From: JAWKOK01 sp963848115
Lineage (GTDB): Bacteria > Chloroflexota > Anaerolineae > Caldilineales > Caldilineaceae
Direction of reading: 5' to 3'
Assembly: GCA_963848115.1 (NCBI GenBank)
Contig: CAWKCP010000005.1
Location: forward strand, 310,001 to 374,000
DNA length: 64,000 nt
Positions 1 through 8,750 of the stretch are shown piece after piece. Both the position numbers and the translations under genes were made by a program. Position 1 is the stretch's first letter. Each line of letters begins with the position of its first letter. The notes under the pieces were generated by a model, which made no database searches, was not told where the DNA came from, and saw nothing but the letters and a program-made list of their open reading frames with translations.

Positions 1-1
1 C

Positions 2-484
2 CTGTTGCTGGAAGCGCGAGACGAAGAAGATGCCATCATACTTCAGCTCAAGGAAGCTGGCCCCTCCGTTCTGGAGGCCTACCATCCCAGAAAGGCGCAG
101 AGAGAGCCGGCGGAACGGGTCGTCACTGCACAGCGGCTGATGCAGGCCAACAGCGACATGTTCCTGGGTTGGCATACAAGCGACGAGACGTATCGCAACT
201 TCTATTGGCGACAACTCAAAGACATGAAGGGTTCAGCCGACATCGAAAAGATGGACGCCGACAACTTCGAAACGTACATCAACCTCTGCACGTGGTGCCT
301 AGCCCGGGCCCATGCACGCACAGGCGATTCGTCGGCCATTGCCGGCTACATTGGCAGAAACGACACATTTGCCAAGGCCATGACCAAGTTTGCCGTCGCC
401 TACGCCGATCAGACGGAGAAGGACTACAATTCACTGGTCGCCGCTGTCGAGTCCGGGCGGATCATTGCCGAGACCGGGATATAA
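2..484 (+). CDS. DUF2252 family protein, C-terminal part
   Basis: The reading frame is open at the left edge of the window, so only about the last 160 residues are present. The stretch with GYIGRNDTF followed by a helix ending near YADQTEKDY resembles the C-terminal end of DUF2252 proteins, which are distantly kinase-like and of unknown function. The frame ends in TAA at 482-484. Nothing downstream is co-directional within 700 bases, so it is probably the last gene of its transcript. The family call is from recognition of the tail only; no active-site motif is available in this fragment. Confidence 0.7.
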   Translation: MLLEARDEEDAIILQLKEAGPSVLEAYHPRKAQREPAERVVTAQRLMQANSDMFLGWHTSDETYRNFYWRQLKDMKGSADIEKMDADNFETYINLCTWCLARAHARTGDSSAIAGYIGRNDTFAKAMTKFAVAYADQTEKDYNSLVAAVESGRIIAETGI

Positions 485-598
485 TCCGCGAGGAGGCAGC
501 GACTGGCAAAACGATTGCCAACGAAAAGCGCTCATCTGCCAGCGACCGTCACCTCGCCGTTCGCCATCAGACAAGGAAAATCAATCTCGAAAAAACCC

Positions 599-627
599 TT
601 GACAAGGGTCCATGCGTATGCTAGAGT
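599..627 (+). promoter_or_regulatory. Strong sigma-70-type promoter with extended -10
   Basis: TTGACA at 599-604 is followed after 17 bases by TAGAGT at 622-627, and TGC directly precedes the -10 box, giving an extended -10. Transcription would start near 633-635. No credible coding frame lies immediately downstream; instead there is a run of inverted repeats ending in a terminator at 828-861, so this promoter probably drives a non-coding transcript. Confidence 0.6.
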
Positions 628-632
628 TGCAT

Positions 633-861
633 ACGATCTTCCGCTCAGATCGGAAGCAATCTGTGCAAGTCGTTTGTGAGACACCAAAGATTTAACGAAC
701 CAGTTCTTTTTTAGGAGACGCATCTGTGGTTAACCATAAGAGCATCCGCATGTTTATCGGATATGCTGGATTTGACTCTGGGAGAGGTGCGTCTGCCGCT
801 GGTTAGCATTTGTAGCTAAAACCGTAGGCCGCAGCGCATCCTCGATGCCTGCGGCTTTTTT
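633..861 (+). ncRNA. Candidate structured non-coding RNA, about 230 nt
   Basis: The interval lies between an extended -10 promoter and a Rho-independent terminator and has no supported ORF. Visible helices: CTTCCG 638-643 with CGGAAG 651-656; AGACGCATCT near 716-725 with AGGTGCGTCT near 785-794 (one G-U pair); inside that stem a TGGTTAACCA palindrome and an AGCATCCG/CGGATATGCT hairpin; a GGTTAGC/GCTAAAACC hairpin near 801-823; and the terminator stem. It does not match conserved motifs I know for SRP RNA, RNase P RNA, tmRNA or T-box leaders. A 6S-like RNA seems unlikely because the 5' and 3' ends show no long pairing. Class unknown; inference from promoter, structure and terminator only. Confidence 0.45.
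828..861 (+). terminator. Rho-independent terminator of the candidate RNA
   Basis: GCCGCAG at 828-834 pairs with CTGCGGC at 849-855, the inner GCAT/ATGC extends the stem past one bulged C, and six T residues follow at 856-861. Confidence 0.65.
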
Positions 862-914
862 GTTTGTGCGCCCATGCCGGTCTTTGAGGGACCTGCCGGG
901 ACACGAAGGACGCC

Positions 915-951
915 AAGCGTAGGCATTGAATTCAATGCCTACGCTTTTTTG
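915..951 (+). terminator. Perfect-stem Rho-independent terminator
   Basis: A perfect 16 bp inverted repeat, 915-930 against 931-946, runs into a T-tract ending near 950. The arms abut with no spacer, so the real loop would be the central AATT. It is the second terminator within 100 bases, insulating the upstream transcript from the ABC exporter genes. Confidence 0.7.
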
Positions 952-1217
952 TTGCCGGATAAACGGCGATTGGACGAACAACGTTTGAAGGACCAAGGAG
1001 GGGCGACGTGCAGCAACTTGACAGAGTTTCAACTGAACCAAGAGGGAAGGGCGGCTGACCGCCAACGAGGAATAGGCTAGCCGGCGGCAGCGCTCGACCT
1101 ATGTCGTCGGCTGACGAAGTCTAGACAATACATGAGTCTTTCACCTGTGACAGTACTGCTGAGGACGAAAAGACTGCTTACCGCAGAATCACCTGTAACT
1201 CTAAGGAAAATACCATC

Positions 1218-3053
1218 ATGGCGATTACAGCGATACCGCCAAAACAACAGATGCCGTACGACATGAAGGAGACGGTGAAAGAAAACCGCTTCCATGGTCT
1301 TTGGCTCCTGATGAAGGGCTACCGTCTGCAATACTTAGGCGCGGCGGTCAGTCTGGGACTGGCCACCATCGCACGCACATCCACCTTCCTGCTGCTTGCC
1401 TACTTTGTCGACAAGTACCTGGGCGAGGGCGAGCGACAGTATGGGCTATGGCTCATCGTGTTCGGTTTCATCGGGCTTGCCGTCGTGCAAGGGGTCTTCA
1501 CATTCTCAAGCGGGCGATTGGCTGCCAGCACGTCCGAAGGCATCACCCAGCGTGTACGCGACTATCTGCATGACCAGATACAACGGCTCAGCTTCACCTA
1601 CCACGACAACAACCAGACCGGCGAGCTGATCCAGCGCGCTACGTCCGATGTCGATGCACTGCGCCGCTTCTTTGCCGATCAGGCGATAGAAAGCGGTCGC
1701 ATCCTCATGCTCTTTGTCGTGAACTTCACGGCGATCTTTCTGATCAGCTGGCAGTTGGCGCTGATCTCCGTGATTGTCATTCCCTTTGTGCTGGTCATGT
1801 CGGTCTTCTTCTTCAAGAAGGTCTCGACCCGCTACGAAGCCTATCAGGAGCAGGAGGCTGTGCTCTCGAGTACGCTTGAGCAGAACCTGAGCGGCGTGCG
1901 CGTGGTCAAGGCATTTGCCCGCCAGGAATACGAAGAGGAGAAGTTCCAAGCAGTGAACCAGGAGAAGTATCGGCTGGGACGCCGGCTGCTCTGGATGCAC
2001 TCACTCTACTGGCCTATCTCGGACACGTTGTGCGGTTTCCAGATGGTGCTCGGCTTTGCCGTCGGTGCGTTGATGGCCATCAACGGCACTATCACCGTCG
2101 GCACCTACATGGCCTACTCCGGCATGATCATCTGGCTGATTTGGCCCATTCGCAATCTGGGTCGCCTGATCATCCAGATGTCGACCGGCCTGGTCTCGTT
2201 CAAGCGCGTCTCCAAGGTCGTCGCCGAGGAGCGCGAGGTGACCGATTACAGTGACTTCGTTGCACCGGAACGCATCGAGGGCGCCATCGCCTTCAAGGGT
2301 GTCGACTTCACGTACGAAGGCACCGACGATCCGGTGCTGCACGACATCAGCTTCGAGGCTGAACCCGGCCAGCGCATTGCACTGCTGGGCGCGACCGGGT
2401 CCGGCAAGACATCGTTGGTCAATCTGCTGCCTCGCTTCTATGCATACAGCGGCGGCCAGATCACGCTCGACGGACGGGAGTTGACCGAGTATCCGCCGGC
2501 CTTCCTGCGCAACAATATCGGCATCGTGGAACAGGAACCATTCCTCTTCTCGCGCTCGATTCGCGACAACATCCGCTTCAGCGTTGGCCGAGATGTGAGC
2601 GACGCGGAGATCGAGGCCGCTGCACGGGCTGCGGCCATCCACGATGTGATCATGGATGTCTTCCCGGACGGCTACAACACGTTGGTGGGTGAGCGCGGCG
2701 TGACGCTCTCAGGCGGCCAAAAGCAGCGTGTGGCCATCGCGCGAACGTTGCTCAAGGATCCGAGCATTCTCATTTTGGACGACTCGACATCCGCCGTCGA
2801 CACCGAGACCGAAGCGATGATCCGCCAGGCGTTGGAACGGCTGATGGAAGGTCGAACGACCTTTGTCATCGCCCATCGCATCCAGAGTCTGATGGCAGCC
2901 GACAAGATCCTGGTGTTGGAACATGGCCGGATCGTCCAGAGCGGCGCCCATAACGAACTGATGCGCGAACCGGGCATGTACCGGCGGATTTACAGAGCAC
3001 AGACACGGATAGAATCCGAACTTGAGGAGGAACTCAATCGTGTCCGAGCATGA
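1218..3053 (+). CDS. ABC exporter half-transporter, degenerate-ATPase subunit
   Basis: A 611-residue half transporter: an N-terminal six-helix exporter membrane domain (about residues 25-320) then one ATPase domain. Walker A is GATGSGKTS near 390, the signature is an intact LSGGQ near 496, and Walker B reads ILILDDSTS near 517, so the usual catalytic Glu after Walker B is Asp. That substitution marks the non-hydrolysing site in heterodimeric exporters such as TM287/288 and BmrCD. ATG 1218 follows AAGGA near 1204. The next gene overlaps the end by 14 bases and carries the complementary defects, so the two almost certainly form one heterodimer that pumps a lipid, drug or peptide outward. The substrate cannot be read from sequence. 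Confidence 0.9.
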   Translation: MAITAIPPKQQMPYDMKETVKENRFHGLWLLMKGYRLQYLGAAVSLGLATIARTSTFLLLAYFVDKYLGEGERQYGLWLIVFGFIGLAVVQGVFTFSSGRLAASTSEGITQRVRDYLHDQIQRLSFTYHDNNQTGELIQRATSDVDALRRFFADQAIESGRILMLFVVNFTAIFLISWQLALISVIVIPFVLVMSVFFFKKVSTRYEAYQEQEAVLSSTLEQNLSGVRVVKAFARQEYEEEKFQAVNQEKYRLGRRLLWMHSLYWPISDTLCGFQMVLGFAVGALMAINGTITVGTYMAYSGMIIWLIWPIRNLGRLIIQMSTGLVSFKRVSKVVAEEREVTDYSDFVAPERIEGAIAFKGVDFTYEGTDDPVLHDISFEAEPGQRIALLGATGSGKTSLVNLLPRFYAYSGGQITLDGRELTEYPPAFLRNNIGIVEQEPFLFSRSIRDNIRFSVGRDVSDAEIEAAARAAAIHDVIMDVFPDGYNTLVGERGVTLSGGQKQRVAIARTLLKDPSILILDDSTSAVDTETEAMIRQALERLMEGRTTFVIAHRIQSLMAADKILVLEHGRIVQSGAHNELMREPGMYRRIYRAQTRIESELEEELNRVRA

Positions 3054-4929
3054 TTTCTACGAAGAAGAAGAATTTACAACTCAATTCAACGGAGAGACGC
3101 TACGCCGCATTGCCGGTCAGTTGAAGCCGCATTGGCCGTGGGTGGTGGGCTTTCTCTCGCTCATCATCGTCGTGTCGATGGTTGACTCCTACTTCACTTA
3201 TCTGACCAAGCGCCTCATCGATGAAGGCATCGTGGCCAAGGACACGGCCGCAGCGGCAGCCATCCTGGCCCAATACGCGTCGCTGATTCTGGTGCAAGCC
3301 GTCAGCGTCTTCGGTTTCATCTACATGACCGGCATTCTGGGCGAAAAGGTACGCTTCGACCTGCGCGAGAGTATGTTCACCCGCTTGCAGAGCCTGTCGC
3401 TGGGCTACTACAACAAGACGCCGGTGGGTTGGATCATCTCACGCGTGACGTCAGATACGGACCGTGTAGCCGAGCTGGTGACCTGGGGTATGCTCGACGT
3501 AACGTGGGCCATCGCCAACATTGCGACATCCATGTTCTTCATGTGGCGTATCAACCCCCAGTTGACCATGATCGTCGGGGTCATCATCCCGATTATCATC
3601 GTGGTGGCGGCCGAGTTCAAGAAGCGCATCCTGATTCAGTATCGTGACGTGCGCCGGGTCAATTCCAAGATCACAGGGCATTACAACGAGACGATCACGG
3701 GTGTCCGGGTCATCAAGGCATTGCGACGCGAGCGGGCCAATCAGGCTGAATTCCAGAACCTGACCGGCGAGATGTACGAGGCCGGCTATCGAGCGGCTTG
3801 GCTATCGGCGCTCTTCCTGCCGACGGTCCAACTGATCGCAGCCTTTGCCGTAGGGGCCGTCATCCTGTATAGCGGCGTCCAGGCCAACACCGGCTCAGAC
3901 AGCATGACCGTGGGCGGTATCCAGGCGTTCATCTCGTACATCACCTTCATGCTCTGGCCGATCAACGAAATGGCTCGTGTCTATGCCGGCATGCAGTTGG
4001 CCATCGCTTCCGGCGAGCGCATCTACTCGTTGCTCGACTCGGAACCGGATGTCGTCGACAAACCCGGCGCCACCGATCCCGGGACGATGCAGGGAGACAT
4101 CGTCTTTGACCATGTCAGCTTCGCCTATGAATCAGATAAGCCCGTGCTGACCGACTTCAGCCTGACCGTGGGCCGGGGCGAGACCATCGCCTTGGTCGGT
4201 CCGACCGGCGGCGGGAAGTCGACCATCGTCAATCTAGTCTGCCGCTTCTACGAACCGACCGCGGGTAGAATCACAATCGGCGGCGTGGATTACACGGACT
4301 TCACCCAACATGCCATCCAGTCTCGGATCGGCATGGTGTTGCAGACGCCGCACCTCTTCTCCGGCACCATCCGCGAGAACCTGCGCTACGGTAGGCTCGA
4401 TGCGACAGATGCGGAGATCGAGGAAGCGACGCGCATGGTTGGGGCGCACGGGTTCATCCTAGAGTTGGACGAGGGCTACGATGCCGAGGTCGGCGAGGGC
4501 GGCAATCTGCTCTCGGTGGGCCAGAAGCAGTTGCTCAGCCTGGCCCGGGCCGTGTTGGCCCAGCCGGACATCTTCATCATGGACGAGGCGACGAGTTCGG
4601 TCGATACGCTGACCGAGGCGCTGATCCAAGAGGGCATGGAGACGTTGATGGAGGGACGAACCAGTTTCGTCATCGCCCATCGCCTCTCGACCATCCGCAA
4701 CGCCGACCGCATTCTGCTCATCGAAAAGGGCCGGATCGCGGAGATGGGCACCCATGCCGAGTTGCTGGAGATGGAGGGCCACTACTACCGCCTCTACACC
4801 CAGCAGTTCCGCAAGGAGCTGGAGATCGAGTACGATCCGTTTGGTGAATTGGCCGATGAAACAGTCAGCACCAATGGAACGGCGCCAGTTGAAGATGATG
4901 AGACCGCCATCCTAGAATACGGCGACTAG
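3040..4929 (+). CDS. ABC exporter half-transporter, catalytic subunit
   Basis: A 629-residue partner of the preceding gene with the same membrane-plus-ATPase layout. Walker A is GPTGGGKST near 386 and Walker B ends in IMDEATSS near 511 with the catalytic Glu intact, but the signature is LSVGQ near 490 instead of LSGGQ. Paired with the upstream subunit this gives one fully canonical ATP site (this Walker B, that LSGGQ) and one degenerate site. The GTG at 3040 is chosen because AGGAGG sits at 3025-3030; a TTG at 3022 in the same frame lacks such a site. The 14-base overlap with the upstream stop suggests translational coupling. A strong terminator follows at 4969. Confidence 0.9.
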   Translation: MSEHDFYEEEEFTTQFNGETLRRIAGQLKPHWPWVVGFLSLIIVVSMVDSYFTYLTKRLIDEGIVAKDTAAAAAILAQYASLILVQAVSVFGFIYMTGILGEKVRFDLRESMFTRLQSLSLGYYNKTPVGWIISRVTSDTDRVAELVTWGMLDVTWAIANIATSMFFMWRINPQLTMIVGVIIPIIIVVAAEFKKRILIQYRDVRRVNSKITGHYNETITGVRVIKALRRERANQAEFQNLTGEMYEAGYRAAWLSALFLPTVQLIAAFAVGAVILYSGVQANTGSDSMTVGGIQAFISYITFMLWPINEMARVYAGMQLAIASGERIYSLLDSEPDVVDKPGATDPGTMQGDIVFDHVSFAYESDKPVLTDFSLTVGRGETIALVGPTGGGKSTIVNLVCRFYEPTAGRITIGGVDYTDFTQHAIQSRIGMVLQTPHLFSGTIRENLRYGRLDATDAEIEEATRMVGAHGFILELDEGYDAEVGEGGNLLSVGQKQLLSLARAVLAQPDIFIMDEATSSVDTLTEALIQEGMETLMEGRTSFVIAHRLSTIRNADRILLIEKGRIAEMGTHAELLEMEGHYYRLYTQQFRKELEIEYDPFGELADETVSTNGTAPVEDDETAILEYGD

Positions 4930-4968
4930 CCGATACCAACACACGCACGTAGGGACATCAAACACAAC

Positions 4969-5012
4969 AGGTCCGGCCACCGTGTCAAATCGGTGGCCGG
5001 ACCTCTGTTTTT
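4969..5012 (+). terminator. Rho-independent terminator after the ABC exporter pair
   Basis: A 14 bp perfect stem, 4969-4982 with 4991-5004, carries an 8-base loop and is followed by CTGTTTTTC. It lies between convergent genes; the minus-strand gene ends at 5055. Confidence 0.75.
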
Positions 5013-5054
5013 CGTATCGGATTGTGGACAGGTCCTGAGACCTACGTTCAACCG

Positions 5055-6390
5055 CTACCTGATGACCGCAGGTAGATAGATCTTAACCCCATCGCCGGAA
5101 CTACTGCCGCCTGTGATCTCGACCGTATAGGTCTCTGTGGCGCTGTCTGAACCATTGCTCACCGTGACGGTGATCGTCTTGGTCCCCGGCTTGTCCCACG
5201 TGAACTTGAAGCCGACCGAGCTATCGCCCGAGCCGTTAATCGTAGTCTGGTCATTGGCCTCGATTTTGTAGGTATAGGCATCGCCGGTCTGCTCCGGCAG
5301 AACACCAATGGTGAATTGCAACTCGTTCCCGGTCGTGCCCGAGGTTGGGCCCCCGATCGTGACCTTGCCGATATCCTCGGTGATCTCAACCTCGTGTGTC
5401 ACCTTGACGGTCTGAAAGCCGTTGGACACCGTCACGGCGATCGTCTTGGGTCCCGGCTTGGTCCAGGTCTGTTTCAGGGATCCTGTGCTGTCGCCCGGGC
5501 CGCCAAACAGCGATTCGTCAGTGACTTCGAACGAATACGTGTAGATCTGTTCGGACGTCGCCGGCAGTACGTTGAAATCAAATTCCAGCTCGACGCCAGT
5601 TTTACCGGCGGTCGGACCGTCGATCGAGATGCTCTTCAACGGCAGGTAGAGCTTGGAAAGCTTGGTCGATGTGCCCGCACCGAAGTTCCCGATGACGCCT
5701 GACGATTGGGTCGTACTACCGGTTCGAATACCTTGACCATCGGGCAATGGAGCAGCCAACGTGATACTGAAATCGCCGTTGCCATCAGCAGTTGCGCTCC
5801 CCATATACTGCAATGCCTCCTGGTTACCGTCGCCATTATCCAGGTAAAGGTCAATCGTACAGCCGGGACAGGGACTGCCGTCCCCACTCGTTCCTGAAAC
5901 AACGAGGCCTTCGAGCTTAGTGATCTTGGCCGGCTCGAAGAGTCTGAGCGTATCAGGAACCTCCGCCCCAAAGGCATAAACTTCGCCCGGACCTTCCTTG
6001 ACTACATTGCGACGCACCGATATTTGGCCAAAGGTGAATCTTGAGCCGGTGCCCAGAATAGCGGCTTCCTCGGCATCCTCTGAATCAGCCCGGCTGCGCA
6101 CAACGAGGTTGTTCAGAACATCCGTATTGCTGCCCGACACCTTGATGCCCTGACCGCAAACACCGACATTCTTCCCAGCCTTATCCACTCCGATGACATT
6201 GTCCTTGATCAGATGGCCGCTGCCGAAGACTTCGATGGCACGCGGCGGCGTTTCATTCGCAGACTGAAGTCTGTGCAGCCCGACAATACGATTCTGCAAG
6301 ATCTTGTTGTTCGATCCGCTCACGCTGATACCCCATCCGCCGTACCAACTGGCCGGATCCAAGTTCGTTAGATGACCGTATACATTGAAT
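5055..6390 (-). CDS. Secreted beta-helix/PKD protein, C-terminal portion after a frameshift
   Basis: This frame continues the protein that starts at 7236, after one apparent extra base near 6390. It holds further right-handed beta-helix repeats (asparagine-rich turns such as GSNNKILQNRI and GSNTDVLNNLV), then a jelly-roll-like stretch with a CPGC motif. Two successive Ig/PKD-type repeats of about 85 residues follow, each starting near I-GPT-G and ending in TVSNG. The C-terminus is KIYLPAVIR, a tail resembling those of many exported Chloroflexota proteins and possibly a sorting or anchoring signal. An ATG at 6503 exists in this frame but the preceding residues look unrelated to the fold, so separate expression is unlikely. 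A carbohydrate-binding or adhesive surface role is inferred. Confidence 0.65.
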
Positions 6391-7236
6391 GTTCTCCGGC
6401 ACCAAGGGGACAGTCTCGTCCGCACGGGTACCGATAGCATTGTTCGTGACCACATTGTTGTCGCTGCCGTCGATAATGATGGCACTGGCGAAAGAGCCGG
6501 CAATCACATTGCGCTGAATCAGGTTATCATCGGATGACATGTGAATGCCGCCGCCGGCCATGCGTTTCGGATCGCCCAGCGTGCGAAAGACAATGGATTG
6601 GCCATCTTTTGATAAACCCATCCAAACGTCCTCGACCGTGTTTCTATCCTCCTTGAGAAAGATTACCCCGCCATTGTAGAAGCCCAGACCTCGGATGATA
6701 TTGTCACTTTTCTCGATCTCCAACGAGTGGTCCTTAGTGTTGACCATGATCTTGGGGCCATCCATGCGTCCGCCCGGCTGCGTCGAGCCGTCGATTATCA
6801 CTTGACCATTTTTTTCGACACTCGAAAGGCTGTTTTTCAACACCAACGAATCGTCAATCGTCAGCGTCCATGTATCGGTGACGCTGTCATAACCGGGATC
6901 ATTGGAGGCCAGTCCAAACTTGATCGTAATAGGCCGATCTCCAGCAGGTCGCGCGCCTGCCTCGATCAATGCTCGCCGCAGCGTGCATCCGTCAGCGGCT
7001 GGATTGAGGGTCCCGGATGTAAAGCCGCATGTTTTCGTGAGACTGTCACTGTTCGGATCATCGCTGCGATCCACGGTTATAGTGAAGGCTGCCAGGGCAT
7101 CGGGCGCCTGCACATCAGCCGTCTGCGCCGACACTGTGCCCGTCGAAGCGAGCCAAATCGCCGCCACCAGGGCCACAATCAGCGCCCCGCAGTGTAAGCT
7201 CCTCCTTGCCTTGAAAAATCGAACTCTTTCGAGCAT
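6391..7236 (-). CDS. Secreted beta-helix protein, signal peptide and N-terminal portion
   Basis: The start is ATG at 7236, chosen because AAGGAG precedes it at a 7-9 base distance and because a clear signal peptide follows: a basic segment, a hydrophobic run, then a cleavage-like VSAQT near residue 35. A CSLP-type N-terminal domain with two cysteines (TCGF and DGCTLRRAL) precedes beta-helix turns such as GSDNNVVTNNAIGT. This frame runs into unrelated residues after VPEN, where a shift by one base restores the family-like sequence FNVYGHLTN in the downstream portion. The complete protein would be about 727 residues. Whether the gene is broken or the extra base is a sequencing error cannot be decided here. 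Confidence 0.65.
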
Positions 7237-7373
7237 GGGCCATCTCCTTGTGTGAATTGAATCGTGTGAATGAATTGTGTGATGGTCCCTCGGGTAAGGG
7301 ACGAGTAATGCAGCAAATCTTGATAAAAAGGTCGAAAAGACCAAAAGGGCCGGTATCGTTCGGCGGCTGAGGA

Positions 7374-7973
7374 TCAGAACAACACATGCAAACTCAACAC
7401 CATCATCAATGCACCAGTGATCAACTTCATGCCACGTTGCAGCCAGACACCGTCCAAGGATTCGCGCAGAGGATGCAGCAGATGTATCCAAGAGCCGTAC
7501 CAAAAAAGTCGAACAACCACATGGGCCAGACCAGCGAGCAGAATGCCGACGGTAGCGGAGACAATCTGAAAATCGAACTGGGAGAGGATGACCAGGTAGA
7601 AGAGTGCGGTTTTGGGACTCAGACAGGTCGAGAGAAAGCCGGTCAGAAATGCCCGTGGTCCCCTGAAGGGTATGGGAGCATGTCCACTCTCACCTTTGGT
7701 CGTCACTGCTTCAATCAATGACATAACGCCCAGCGCCGCCAGATAGACTGCGCCCACGCCTTCGAGCACGCTGACCCAGTGACCCTCGCCGGATAGCAGC
7801 GTGCCAATCAGCAGCGCAAGCAGGGAGTATAAAGCCACGCCGGCTGACCCGCCCAGGGCTGTCAGAAAGCCCATCTTGCGTCCATGGACAACGGTCATGT
7901 CCAGGATCACGGCCGTCGCCGGGCCAGGCATCATACTCATCATGCAGACCATGCCAAACAGTGCCACCATCAT
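7374..7973 (-). CDS. LysE/RhtB family amino-acid exporter
   Basis: A 199-residue, very hydrophobic protein with the LysE-family N-terminal signature MPGPATAVI near residue 15 and a GFLSTCLSPKTALFY segment near 110 that corresponds to the conserved second-half proline-lysine motif. About six membrane helices can be drawn. The family exports basic or neutral amino acids and related small metabolites; the substrate is not predictable. Two consecutive ATG codons occur at 7973 and 7970, with GAGGA a few bases upstream. The roughly 190-base leader between this gene and the next minus-strand gene is rich in inverted repeats, which may control it. Confidence 0.85.
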   Translation of the reverse strand: MMVALFGMVCMMSMMPGPATAVILDMTVVHGRKMGFLTALGGSAGVALYSLLALLIGTLLSGEGHWVSVLEGVGAVYLAALGVMSLIEAVTTKGESGHAPIPFRGPRAFLTGFLSTCLSPKTALFYLVILSQFDFQIVSATVGILLAGLAHVVVRLFWYGSWIHLLHPLRESLDGVWLQRGMKLITGALMMVLSLHVLF

Positions 7974-8066
7974 CTTCGTCCTCGTTGTTTGCTTCGACTC
8001 TTTGCTTCTTGGCTAGCTATTTCTCGGTCGGTTATAGACCAATTGAGGTTGTTTCCTACGCTTGCG

Positions 8067-8156
8067 GGTTCCGTACCACCGTGGCATCGACAGCATAGCC
8101 CCGAAGGATCACGGAACCGTCGCGACCACCTGTGCTCCAAGTGAGCACAGGTGGTC
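8067..8156 (-). promoter_or_regulatory. Structured leader upstream of the LysE-family gene
   Basis: Read on the minus strand, a perfect 14 bp hairpin (arms 8143-8156 and 8124-8137, 5-base loop) has no T-tract on either side. It is followed by a second long-range stem, GGTTCCGT/ACGGAACC (8111-8118 with 8067-8074), enclosing 36 bases. The first hairpin may simply end the upstream transcript; the second lies inside the presumed 5' leader of the exporter. No riboswitch class was recognised. Confidence 0.35.
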
Positions 8157-8167
8157 AACTGAATCGT

Positions 8168-8545
8168 CTACACATCCGGGGGGATGGGGAGCGGATACCA
8201 CGGTGGCGGCCTCCCATTGTCCGGATCTAGCGGTTCGTTGTACCATTTTGCGCAGAGAAAACTGGCTAGTTGATCGGCGAGATGCTGTGCTTCGGCCCGG
8301 CTGCGAAAACGATGGGGCTCGCCCTTGTCATCAACCACAATGGCTACGGGCAGACCGCTCTCGCCATCATAGACATAGGCCCAGTAGCCGCCGCCGGCCA
8401 GGGCCGGCTCAGCGACGCCCTTGAGCGAACACTTGGCGTAGGCTGCCGGTGTGACCGCGTCCATCGGCAGCACCTGGAGTACAAGAGCCACAGCGATTGC
8501 CGCCAACGCCAAGACCAGTCTTCTGGGAAATTGCGTATGCTTCAT
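8168..8545 (-). CDS. Small secreted protein of unknown function
   Basis: A 125-residue protein starting at ATG 8545, chosen because AGGAGG lies just upstream and because a signal peptide begins exactly there: MKHTQFPRR, a long alanine/valine/leucine core, then a cleavage-like AAYAKC near residue 37. The mature part has two cysteines and a W-A-Y-V-Y-D strand region followed by a proline-rich end (PPPWYPLPIPPD). No family was recognised. It could be a small extracellular domain with one disulphide. The gene is divergent from addB. Confidence 0.6.
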   Translation of the reverse strand: MKHTQFPRRLVLALAAIAVALVLQVLPMDAVTPAAYAKCSLKGVAEPALAGGGYWAYVYDGESGLPVAIVVDDKGEPHRFRSRAEAQHLADQLASFLCAKWYNEPLDPDNGRPPPWYPLPIPPDV

Positions 8546-8664
8546 ATTGCTCCTCCTGAATCGAAACGAACGACTGAAATCATGTACGCTCACAAGGTAG
8601 CACGAGGGGCGGAGCAAAAAGTCTCAGGAATCGGGGGATTTGTCTCAAGACGCCACTGTCGCGT

Positions 8665-8693
8665 TTGTTCGGCCTGCACAGCCAAGCTATACT
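8665..8693 (+). promoter_or_regulatory. Promoter of the addBA unit
   Basis: TTGTTC at 8665-8670, a 17-base spacer, and TATACT at 8688-8693. A start near 8700 would leave a leader of about 50 bases before the ATG at 8751. It lies in the divergent gap with the small secreted protein. Confidence 0.5.
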
Positions 8694-8750
8694 TTTTGTG
8701 ACCGCTCCGAGTGTTTTGGATGGTCAACGAAATCATCTGGTGAACGCATC

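Noticed and set aside
874..1080. A 68-residue plus-strand frame after the candidate RNA.
   Set aside because: It spans the perfect terminator at 915-951 and has no family features or ribosome-binding site.
7970..8158. Minus-strand frame with several cysteines (SGLCCRCHG) upstream of the LysE gene.
   Set aside because: It coincides with the structured leader, ends inside the exporter start region and resembles no zinc-ribbon family closely.
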